Below are positions 20,205 to 29,048 of a stretch of 64,000 nucleotides of DNA, piece by piece. This DNA is from Nephrocerus scutellatus. Lineage: Eukaryota > Arthropoda > Insecta > Diptera > Pipunculidae. The position numbers and the translations under genes were made by a program. The stretch lies in NCBI GenBank assembly GCA_947095585.1, contig OX352762.1:29798669-29862668 (forward strand), written 5' to 3'. The notes under the pieces were generated by a model. It was not told the DNA's origin. It did not search any database and saw nothing but the letters and a program-made list of their open reading frames with translations. Each line of letters opens with the position of its first letter. Positions within the stretch are counted from its first letter, which is position 1.

Positions 20205-22371
20205 CACGGTGTATCCGTTAAGGTGGTAAATACTTAAAGGGTTTATTTCTCAGTTAATTTCGTGAAAATAATCGTATGGGATGGTCATTCTTGGTATGTC
20301 CTGTTGAAGCAGATTATACACTGGAGTGAACTGGCAAGGGTGCATCCGTCTTTCTACGGGAACACTGAGACGTCATGCAACTCTTCATGCCGCACTATCT
20401 CGTTCTTTTCGACTGAATACACAAATATTTTGTCATGGATTTGTAGAAGATTTAATAGGCTTTAATACTGCATTTGTCAAAAAAAAATGTATCCAAAATC
20501 ATTTCTCGAATTAACCATGTTTTAAATACAATTTAAAAACAAATTGATTTTGACGGTATCGGCTTAAATAATTAACCAAAATTTAACTTTTCTTTCAAAA
20601 AAGATTAATAGTAACCTTGTATCTGGAAGCGTTCAAGAGTTATAAAGTGTGAAGTCATGAAAGGTCAAAAATATATTTTCGTTTATTTTACAAACTTTCA
20701 TTTTTAACCCTGCCTGTGTTGACCGAATTTAAAAATATTGTGAGATGGATTTGTAGAAAATTGAATAGGCCTTAATATTGCATCTGTCAAAAAAAATTAT
20801 CCAAGAGCAATTTTCAAAATATGTATTCGTGTTTGAAAATAAAATTTAAAAAAAAACAACCCATAAAAATTAAAATTTTTCATCTAAATTCTCTAATCGC
20901 ATATGGGAGCCCCTCGATCCTTTGTCTTTTTTTTTTATTGTAGAAGAAAATCATCGAAAGAGACATTTGACATCAAATGTTAAAATTGAAAAAGCTCAGA
21001 TCATTTTATTCTGAGCACTTAGAGCACGCTCATACTCTAAGCAAATAAGAAACACGAGCATTTATCTTGAGAACTCTTTGACTGCTCTGAACTAATTTAT
21101 GAAAACGCGAAATGACTGAATATTGTGAAAACTTGTTGTTCTATCTGTAAGTTGATATCTACAACAAAAAACGACATTAATAAAAATACAAATCAGTAAA
21201 TAAGTAAATAAGTTTAATTAAGCATAAAACATTTATGTCTCGTTTCATTTGCTGGGTTCATTTGTGCGTGAGCTAAGATTTCTCTCTCTCTCTCTCTCTC
21301 CACCACCAAAACCATGCCGACTGCGCAGCACACACCGCACACAGTCATTAAAGAATCTGATGCCACTATAAGAAATTAAAAAATGTATAAGGGCCTTGCG
21401 GCCGAACCCGGAGTCCGATCACTACCAAATTTTAGAAAAGTATTGTAAATCTGTAAAATTTGAAAAAAATCGGGTAATTTTTATTTTAAATTTGTATGGG
21501 AGCCCCACAAACCCGGGGACCGATTACTTCCAAATTTTAAAAGAAAGTATTGTCACTGGAAATACACATGTGTACAAAGTTTCAGGAAAATCGGGTTTTA
21601 GGAAGAGCGTTTAAAAATTAATAATTAAATAAAAAAAAAATGTGTATGGGAGCCCCCCGACCCCGGGGCCCGATCCTTCAAAAAAATTTACAAAAGGTTT
21701 TGTCCATCGGAGATACACATGCGTATAAAATTTGAAGAAAATCGGGAACTTTTTTCATAAAATTTGTATGGGTGCCCCCCCCCGACCCAGGGGCCCGATC
21801 TCTCCAAAATTTTTACAAAAAGTGTTTTCCAGCGGAGATACACATTTGTATAAAATTTTAAAAAAATCGGGTACATTTTTTAAAATATTTGTATGGGAGC
21901 CCCCTGACCCCGCGGCCCGAGGGGCCTCAAATTTTAATTGAAAGTATTGTCATGGGAGATATACATGTGTGCAAAATTTCAATAAAATCGGGTTGTAGGA
22001 AGTGGGTTAAAAATTGATCACAAGATTTGGCCAGCCAGCCAGCCAGCCAGCCACGGGCAAGTGAAGTTAATATAGCGAATTAAAAAAGAAAAAATTGTTT
22101 TGGATTTTGACGACGTTTATATCGGTAACGGTTGCAAGAATTTAAAAAATTGTAAATTATTTGATCTTAAAAATTTAATTTTATTTTAAAAATGACCAGC
22201 AATGACCTTGTAGCTAGAAGTGTTCAAGAGTTACAGGGTTTGAAATGATGTAAAGTCAAAAGTACGTCTCTTCGCATTAAAACACTACGTACACCGCATA
22301 TTTTTTTCACGAAATTAACCAAGGAATCCTCCCTTTAAGTATTTACCACCTTAACGGATACACTCTGTATA
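20205..22371 (+). mobile_element. Tc1-like TIR element, interrupted by family R
   Basis: Inverted termini of more than 60 bp: the left begins CACGGTGTATCCGTTAAGGT and the right, inverted, begins CAGAGTGTATCCGTTAAGGT. Both continue through GGTAAATACTTAAAGGG and GTTAATTTCGTGAAAA, and TA lies outside both ends. The interior has no transposase. A related copy at 57385-58088 lacks the 1.2 kb insertion. Superfamily assignment rests on TA targets and terminus style only. Confidence 0.75.
20855..22075 (+). mobile_element. Family R repeat, longest copy, nested
   Basis: This 1.2 kb non-coding unit starts CAACCCATAAAAATTAAAAT and ends in (CCAG)n, CACGGGCAAGTGAAG and TTAATATAG. The right half holds about four modules of roughly 110-120 bp, each with GGGAGCCCC, a GGGGCCCGAT-like block, AAATTTTTACAAAA, GGAGATACACATG and GAAAATCGGG. 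A TC microsatellite lies at about 21282-21301. T/A-rich DNA flanks both ends, resembling a long target duplication. An inverted full copy is at 60485-61400. The class is not known to me. Confidence 0.7.
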
Positions 22372-22964
22372 TAAATAGGCAAAGACAAAACAGTTCAGTA
22401 CGTTTTTCTCCTCTGTGTTTGGTAGCTATTGATGAGCTTTAGTGTTATCAATAAAAAAAATTGGAAACTCAACGATTTTTATTATCGTTCATTTTAGCGT
22501 TTGGAGCAGTTGCTGGAAGTTTAAAATTCAACGTTTTGAAATTGTGCCTCGAATTCAGCCGCCACAGTCGTTGTTGACGACGTTGTCGTCCATTTTTGTA
22601 TTAATTATAATTATTTTTAAGTAGTTTAAGCTTGATTTTTATTTGAAATTTAATTTTTGATCATTTTTGAATTATAATCGTACTGAACTCTCTTTTGTAC
22701 TGTAAGTGCATATAAAAGTTTATGGTCTCAGATATACAATGAACGAATGTATAAGAGTAGAAAAGAAATGTTCGAAACATGCAAATTCATATACTTCCAC
22801 AAATTTTCAATAATGAATTGTAACGGAGTTTTCCCAGCCGGGGTATACTCAGCGTGCTCAGGGTTCAGATAAAAGGGGTCGTTACAATAAATTTATATTT
22901 TGTGGGAGTTTTAGTTCAATTCAGTCTTTATATCTTTAAATAAATTATGTTTCGACGATGCACT
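22372..22964. other. AT-rich DNA with a TGTAACG...CGTTACA bounded segment
   Basis: Between 22819 and 22886 a 68 bp segment is bounded by TGTAACG and its reverse complement. AT-rich DNA with a TTTATT follows. In minus orientation TGTAACGACCCC could be an LTR start belonging to the decayed gypsy at 24268-27000, but no second copy is present to confirm this. Confidence 0.35.
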
Positions 22965-23375
22965 AGCCTGAACGACGTGATCCTTGATGTGAGCGTTGAT
23001 GACGTGAGTCTTCAGGAGTCTTTGCGTTTGAGCTCTTGACGTGATCCGGACCAGCATTGAAGAGAGCCTGAGTGCGTAAGTCTGCGACGAGCGTGAGCCT
23101 TAGTGCATGACCCTTAGTGTGCCTTTGACGTGAGCCTGACGAGAGCCTGAGTGCGTGCCAGACGAAAACCAGAGTGGGTGAATCTTCGTGCGCCTTTGAC
23201 GAGAGCCTGAATGATTTAGCCTTTGTGTGCCCTTTGATGTGAGTCCGACGAGCCTGAGTGCGTGAGCCTTCGTGTGCCTGTGACGTGAGCCTGACGATAT
23301 AGCCTTTGTGTGGCCCTTGGAGGTGATTCCGACGAGCCCTGACGTGAGCCTGGCGAGAACCGGAATAGGTCGTGC
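22965..23375. repeat. Degenerate minisatellite of about 50 bp units
   Basis: Words such as GACGTGAGCCTGACGAG, GAGTGCGTGAGCCTT and CGTGTGCC recur about eight times with substitutions and indels. Open frames on the minus strand are long only because stops are absent from the unit. Confidence 0.75.
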
Positions 23376-23389
23376 GTCTACGAGGACAG

Positions 23390-24170
23390 TAGTGAGTGCA
23401 GCGGTAAGCTGAGGTGTGCCAACGTAACAACCTGTGGGGAAATCGCACAGTGAAGTCACGTTGTACAATGGTGAATGCAGTGACGTTGGCAGCGATAAGA
23501 TGAGAGTGACGTCGGCAGAGATAAGTAGAGCAAGCTTGGGCAGCGGTAAGCTGAGGTGTGCCAACGTAACAACCTGTGGGGAAATCGCACAGTGAAGTCA
23601 CGTTGTACAATGGTGAATGCAGTGACGTTGGCAGCGATAAGATGAGAGTGACGTCGGCAGAGATAAGTAGAGCAAGCTTGGGCAGCGATAAGCTGAAATG
23701 TGCCAACGTAACAACTTGCGGGGAAGTCGCACTGTGAATTCACGTTGTATAATGGTGAATGCAGCGACGTCGGCAGCAATAAGCTGAGAGTGACATCGGC
23801 AGAGATAAGTAGAGCAAGCGTGGGCAGCGATAAGCTGAAATGTGCCAACGTAACAACCTGCGGGAAAGTCGCAGAGTGAATTCACATTGTACAATGGTGA
23901 ATGCAGCGACGTCGGCAGCGATAAGCTGAGAGAGACGTCGACAGAGATAAGCAGGCGTGGACAGCGATAAGCTGAAATGTGCCAACGTAACATCCTGCGA
24001 GGAAATCGCACAGTGAAGTCACGTTGTACAATGGTGAATGCAGCGACGTCAGCAGCTATAAGCTGAGAGGGACGTCGGCATAGATAAGTAGAGCAAGCTT
24101 CGGCAGCGATAAGCAGAGTGAAGTCGGCAGAAAAGCAGAGTGACGTCGGCGGAGATATGTGCAGAGACAA
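23390..24170. repeat. 142 bp tandem minisatellite, about five units
   Basis: The landmark TTGTACAATGGTGAATGCAG (one variant has TATAATGG) falls at 23461, 23603, 23745, 23887 and 24024, giving a period of 142 bp and one unit of 137 bp. Units share CGACGTCGGCAGCGATAAGC and GCCAACGTAACAACCTG. Since 142 is not a multiple of three, the repeated peptide seen on the minus strand shifts frame each unit and is unlikely to be a protein. The array lies between the Ulp1-like ORF and the presumed 3' end of the decayed gypsy. Confidence 0.9.
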
Positions 24171-24489
24171 AAATGTTAAGATTTAATGTACCAATCTTAC
24201 CTCGTTGTGATCCAGACAGCAAAGAAGCAACTAACAGAGCGATCGCCTGCGTGGTCGCCCTTTTATACTATTCTGCGTTGCAAAATTTTAGGTCACGTGC
24301 TGCGATGTAATTGGCCAGTCCGGTGGCGTGATGTTCTGGCTGTCGTTTGACTTTAATATCTATTTGTTGGCTGCACTGCGTTGGTACAGGGTGCACCCAA
24401 TGTTTACTTTTCATACAAATAAGAAAGCTAGGAAACTTCGGTGTTTTTACTTTTAATTTTATTTTTATTTGTTTTCTTTTGCTGTAGGA

Positions 24490-25666
24490 AATTCGTTCAC
24501 TCGAATTGCGGCTACGATGTCTGGTGCTGCTATTGCTGCAGGTGTCGCTGCTGGTACTGCTGGTCCTGCTGCTGCTACTGCTCCTTTTAGTAGAGCTATG
24601 TTGGTGGTTGTGGTTGCTCTGATTCTCGTTGTAGCTGTCCACCGCCGCTTCTAGCACGAAGACGCCGCAGTCGGATGTATTTGGGTGTTGTGGTACATTC
24701 AGATGGACACCGGGGAACATACCGTCTGCCTCTCGTCATGAACCCAGGTGGGCGTGGGTACTCCTGGATGAGGAACTCCCTCAGGTTGTTGACGGTGTTG
24801 TCCCGTTTCTGGATGGCTAATGAGTCACAAATGAGGATTCGTGCTCGACTGGGATCTCCTAGTTCGACGAGTGCAGCAAAGTTCCAGTGATATGTTTGGC
24901 ACATGGGAATTAGTACCAGCCATTTCCCAAATAGCGTCTCTGGCTTGTACCAGCGTCGCACCAGGGCATGATGTCTTTCGGCCACTGTCTCTTGCACTTC
25001 TTGCTGCACTGGTTTGTATGTCAATAGTCTGGGGAGGAAAAAGGTACTAAAAATCATTATACCTACCCGCGATTCTTTTTACAACTTCTCTAACCCCCAT
25101 TGCAGCTCCACGTCGATTAGCACGTCGTTCAGCCATTTCCCCTTTCGCAGTAGGCGGTAGTCGGCTAAGCGGATTACGTTACCACCTCGGCCTAGGTGGT
25201 ATTTGCAGATCACCAAGTCTTCCGGTTATGTATCGTCACCGACTTGGTCTAGCGTTGGCATTGAACCTGACGTCGGCGTTGCCCCCCGCGGCATGTTGGG
25301 ACTGATGCGTTGCACGGATGGCTTACCTACTTTGGTCGGGAGCGTGTTGCTATCAACTCGGCGTCCTGGTCCATCCTCCACTTTTCCTAACTGCTGTCTG
25401 TACCTTTTTATATCCGCTCTGTACATTCTCGCAAGTGGTTCAATTTGAACGGTAGTGAATTGCTCCTGGCATTCGATCACTCGCCAGAATCGTGCTTGGT
25501 TTCTTCGGCATTTACCGTTATTTTTTGGTTGAGTGATCGAATTTTTTCGTATTTTTGTGTTGCTGCTTCGTTTTTGCTGCTGTGCTCTGTTACTTTTGGA
25601 TTGATCTGCATTGTTGATGCTATGCCTGTGGTTGTTGTTGTCGAATTTTTGTGGTCGCATCGTCAC
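24490..25666 (-). pseudogene. Ulp1/SENP-type (C48) cysteine protease ORF downstream of gypsy pol
   Basis: Reading minus, an Asn/Gln/Lys-rich N-terminal part (25666-25229, ATG about 25660) leads into a Ulp1-like domain: GKWLNDVLIDVELQWG (about 25140-25090), IFSTFFLPRL, the His motif YHWNFAALVEL, the Asp motif ILICDSL, and after a one-base frameshift near 24720 the Gln and Cys motif VPQHPNTSDCGVFVLEA. All four catalytic positions (His, Asp, Gln, Cys) are recognisable. In-frame TAA codons at about 25226 and 25082 plus the frameshift make it dead. A Ser/Arg-rich tail follows. It lies about 260 bp after the gypsy pol tail in the same orientation, where some gypsy elements carry env or an accessory ORF. 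Family members cleave SUMO or related modifiers. The link to the gypsy is inferred. Confidence 0.75.
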
Positions 25667-25923
25667 TGCTGCGTTTCACAATTTGGGCTGGGCTCATAAT
25701 TTCATTGATTTGGCCTTTTGTGGCGGGTGCTTTTGAATTTTTACAGTTTCGATTTTTGTTACTGTGCCCGTTGTTATTGTTTTGGTGCGATGATCGCCGT
25801 CTGCTGTGCCGTCGTTGCTGCGTCGCAAGTGCTGCAATATCAGATGCTACGCTCGAAGTTGGACTAGTAGCTGCTGTTATTGAAATTTTACAGTTTTGAT
25901 TTTTGTTGCTGTGCTCGTTCTAA

Positions 25924-26430
25924 TTATTTTGGTGCGATGATTGGCGTCTGCTGCGTCATCGTTGCTGCGCTTGAAGTTGGAGAAGTAGCTGCTGTAGATG
26001 TGACATTTTCAGCGATTTGCCTCTCTTCGTGATACACTTTAAGTTCGCTGATGTGCGCCGTGCGTTCTCCGTTTTCACCTCTCTTCCTCAGCTTCACTAT
26101 TACTGGTGAAATGAAATTTATCACTTGGTACGGTCCATCGTACCTCGGAGCAAGTTTGCACGCAAATCCTTCCAGTGCGTTAGATTGGGGGTGCTGCTTC
26201 CGTAGGACAAGTGGCCCAATATCGGGTTTCCAGGCTCGTCTTCTCAGATTTTAATGTCGGGCCTGATCGCCAGCTGCACGTTCCAGGTTCCGCATGACGA
26301 TTTCCTGTAAGTGATTTGCCCTCTCTTTAGGTGTTTTGCCCAGTGTACCAGTGCCTGGTGTAACTTCATCCTACATGGTGTGTGGTACACGTGGTTCCCG
26401 GCCCTGGGTAAAAAACGCTGGGCATTGGTT
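25924..26430 (-). pseudogene. Ty3/gypsy integrase C-terminal region
   Basis: Minus-strand pieces read LRRRAWKPDIGPLVLRKQH, then FACKLAPRYDGPYQVINF and ending ELKVYHEERQ. This is the C-terminal tail of gypsy integrases. The integrase catalytic core is absent: the sequence passes from RNase H at about 26500 directly to this tail, indicating a large internal deletion. Frames are broken. Confidence 0.75.
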
Positions 26431-26469
26431 AGTTGGTGACGACATTAAGCTTGCCACGTATATACTGAA

Positions 26470-27000
26470 CGTCGAATGCATACTGTTGGAGCTCAAAGGC
26501 CCATCGTGCAATGCCAATTCTCAAGTCCAGACGGGCTTGAGATGGAGTTTAGCCACTTTAATGAGAGGTAGTCAGTTAGCACTGTGAATCGATAGCCTTC
26601 AACGTACTGTCTCATTTTGCGAATTCCCCAGACTATCGTCAAACATTCCTTCTCAGTAGAGGAGTAATTTCGTTCTGCCTGATTTAGATGCCGTCTGGCA
26701 TATGCAATGACGCGTTCGCCCTCGTCTTTCTCTTGCGTCAGCACTACGTCTAGACCATGAACGCTCGCATCGGTTTGAAGCTCTTCGCAAAATCAGGACA
26801 CGCAAGGATCGGCGCTTCTGTCTTCGCTTTTAATTACTCGAACGCGTTTTGCTGCTCCTCAGTCTAGTTCCAGTGCCTTCCTTTTTTGAACAGAGCTGTC
26901 AGTGGTCGCGATAACTCCGCTCCTTCTTTTTTTATTGGCAAAGTTATACCCAGCTCGATTTTAGTCATGAAACTTATTAAAACAATTAACATAGCGCCTC
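26470..27000 (-). pseudogene. Ty3/gypsy RT thumb and RNase H fragment
   Basis: Pieces include PLTALFKKGRHWNWTEEQQ, a DASVHGLDVVLTQ-type RNase H start, YARRHLNQAERNYSSTEKE, and LTDYLSLKWL followed by a frameshift to LELQQYAFDVQY. These are the connection and RNase H parts of a gypsy pol. Upstream RT, protease and gag are absent to the right, so the element is 5'-truncated at about 27000. It belongs with the integrase tail and probably the Ulp1-like ORF further left. Confidence 0.8.
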
Positions 27001-27159
27001 GTAAAACCTTGCGATGATCTTGCTTTGAGTAAACAAAAAAATAATTGGTTGTAAAATAGCCGACAAAATGCATAATCTAATAACGTACATAATTTGTATT
27101 TTCAAGTACCAATACCGCCAGAATAACTTTTGTATGGAGTAGACATACTAAATGTTTTA

Positions 27160-27422
27160 GAGCGTGTCTATACGACCTTGGGAATGAAAGTCATGTCCAG
27201 AGAAACAAGTAGATTTTTAGTGAGTTCGAAAGAGAGAGATCGATTCCACCGAAAACTCAGAAAGTTGATGACTTTCGGCGCAATCATGACCGTTCTATAC
27301 AGCAAAACAACACAAATTTACAAACATACAAACAAACAACCCCAAATGCTTCGCTTAGTGTAAGGGTGTAACCACACGTTCATGGGCATGACTTTCATTC
27401 CAATGCCTGTGTAGCCACGCTC
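27160..27422. mobile_element. PIF/Harbinger-like MITE with TTA target duplication
   Basis: The left end is GAGCGTGTCTATACGACC and the right end, inverted, is GAGCGTGGCTACACAGGC; both continue to GGAATGAAAGTCATG. TTA flanks both sides (27157-27159 and 27423-27425), the duplication type of PIF/Harbinger elements. The 263 bp interior is non-coding. One end of the same family occurs at about 6955-6993. Confidence 0.75.
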
Positions 27423-27425
27423 TTA

Positions 27426-27976
27426 TAAATATAAGAATAAAAGTTAGTAATTCCTGACCTATTGCCGAAATTCCCACGAAAAACTTTTTGATATGATTAA
27501 AAGAGTGCAGATCGAGATTTTTTTCTTCAAATTTTTAAAAAGGCCGTTTATAAACAAATGAAAAATAAATACTACGTTTCCATGAAGCTAAACCAATTGG
27601 GTTGGTTTGAAATTTATTTTCGTCAAATATAATTTTAATTTTTATTTGAAATGTTTTGTAACCAGCACTCTAACTATGCTTCCCGTTGGCAATCGACAGG
27701 TCAGGTTTCGTTTACTCAGCAAGATGGCGAAGAGAGAGCAAGCAGACTAATTTCTCAGTTTGTTTTTCTTCTCAAATTTTTTTTTGGATTGGTCGCCATG
27801 TTGATTTATAACACTACTCAGACCAGGTAGTTTCGTTGAGTTCAAAATATGTTCAACAAAAACTCAACTCAACCCTGTTTCCATTTTCGCTAATCCAGGT
27901 TCTACCCAGTAATTACCTACATAGAAAATTAATAAATTACCAACTTTCCACCATATAGATTTTATTTAGTTATAGT
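27426..27976. other. AT-rich DNA left of the young gypsy insertion
   Basis: No gene recognised. A region near 27826-27890 (TAGTTTCGTTGAGTTCAAAA, CAACTCAACCC) has weak counterparts beyond the gypsy at about 32117-32160, so the gypsy may have entered an older repeat. Confidence 0.4.
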
Positions 27977-28241
27977 TGTGAACAGTATGAACGTAGACAT
28001 CGTTCAACAGTATGAACGTGAGCATCGTATGTTCCTGTGTGATACCTACGATATCAGTCAGTACTCAGTACGTACGTGGGCATCGTATGTTCCTATGTGA
28101 TACCTACGATATCAGTCAGTACTGAGTACTCAGAACGTTCGTGTCCATTTTGAGATTATGTACGACTACGCTTTGTTCTCTTATTTCATTTAAAATAATA
28201 AAGTTTGTAGAGTAAAAAATTGCGTGTTGTTTTACTTAACA
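27977..28241 (+). repeat. 5' LTR of the 27977-31987 gypsy
   Basis: It contains an internal tandem repeat of about 58 bp around GGGCATCGTATGTTCCTGTG and GATACCTACGATATCAGTCA, and TTTAAAATAATAAAG (AATAAAG as polyadenylation signal) near the 3' end. The 7 bp insertion GAGTACT at about 28125 distinguishes it from the 3' LTR. Confidence 0.93.
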
Positions 28242-29048
28242 AATTCAGAAGTGGGATATACCCGGGTATATTGATAAAAATTAAAATTCTGAGTCGAAAA
28301 AAAAAACGTGTAAGTGGTTATTGGCAAATTAAATATGTATGTATATATATATATATATATATAAATGGAGAAATTATAAAGTTAGCTGGATAACAGAAGT
28401 AGTAATGGTGTTTTTACATCGTATTGCGTACTAATAATAAATAAATGTAGGTATTTTGCCTTTTATGAGGTGTGTTTTTTTTTGTCCAAGGGAGATCTGA
28501 AAATGCATGTAAAAGTAAAGAAAAAAAACGAAACGAAAAATAGAAAGGTGAAAAAAAACGAACAAAATAAATATATATGTATGTGTGTATTTAAAAATAA
28601 ACGAAAATAAAATTCTAAAAAAAAAACGAAGTAAGATAGCGTTAGTTTGTTCTGCATGCATTTAATTGCATTGGTGCAAAATATATATATACGTATATAT
28701 ATAATATATACAAAAAAAAAAACGAAACGAAACATTTAACTCTTTCTCTGTCATTAAACGATGTTTACAGGAAAGTAAGCTAACATGTCTGGCAAGGCAA
28801 AAAAACGCAAACGTAACGACGTTTTTGATTCGATTACAACAACTACGAACTCAGAGTTGTTTTTGAACGGTAAACCACCTTTATTTTCCGAATTATGTCG
28901 TATACAACACTTATTAACTCTCTTTCGTTATTGTTTTCTTCTATATTTTGTTTAATCTTGGTTTCTTTTGTTGCCTTGGGGTTTATGGTACTTTGTTAAC
29001 CGTGGTGCTATTTGACGAATAAACGTGACAGAACAATTAATTAAAAAA
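28242..29048 (+). other. Untranslated leader of the gypsy element
   Basis: About 800 bp of A-rich sequence between LTR and gag with a (TA)n run at about 28340-28365 and many AAAACGAAAC words. AATTCAGAAGTGGGA immediately after the LTR is the presumed primer binding site, but the tRNA could not be assigned. Short open frames here are low complexity. Confidence 0.55.

Noticed and set aside
22819..22886. 68 bp segment bounded by TGTAACG and CGTTACA as a tiny transposon
   Set aside because: Only 7 bp of terminal symmetry and no second copy; it may instead be the edge of an LTR.
22963..24170. Several long minus-strand frames repeating one peptide
   Set aside because: Produced by the minisatellites; the 142 bp period changes frame in every unit and there is no start or splice logic.
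24469..24654. Ala-rich plus-strand frame opposite the Ulp1-like ORF
   Set aside because: Antisense of the Ser/Arg-rich tail of the minus-strand ORF; composition is explained by that strand.
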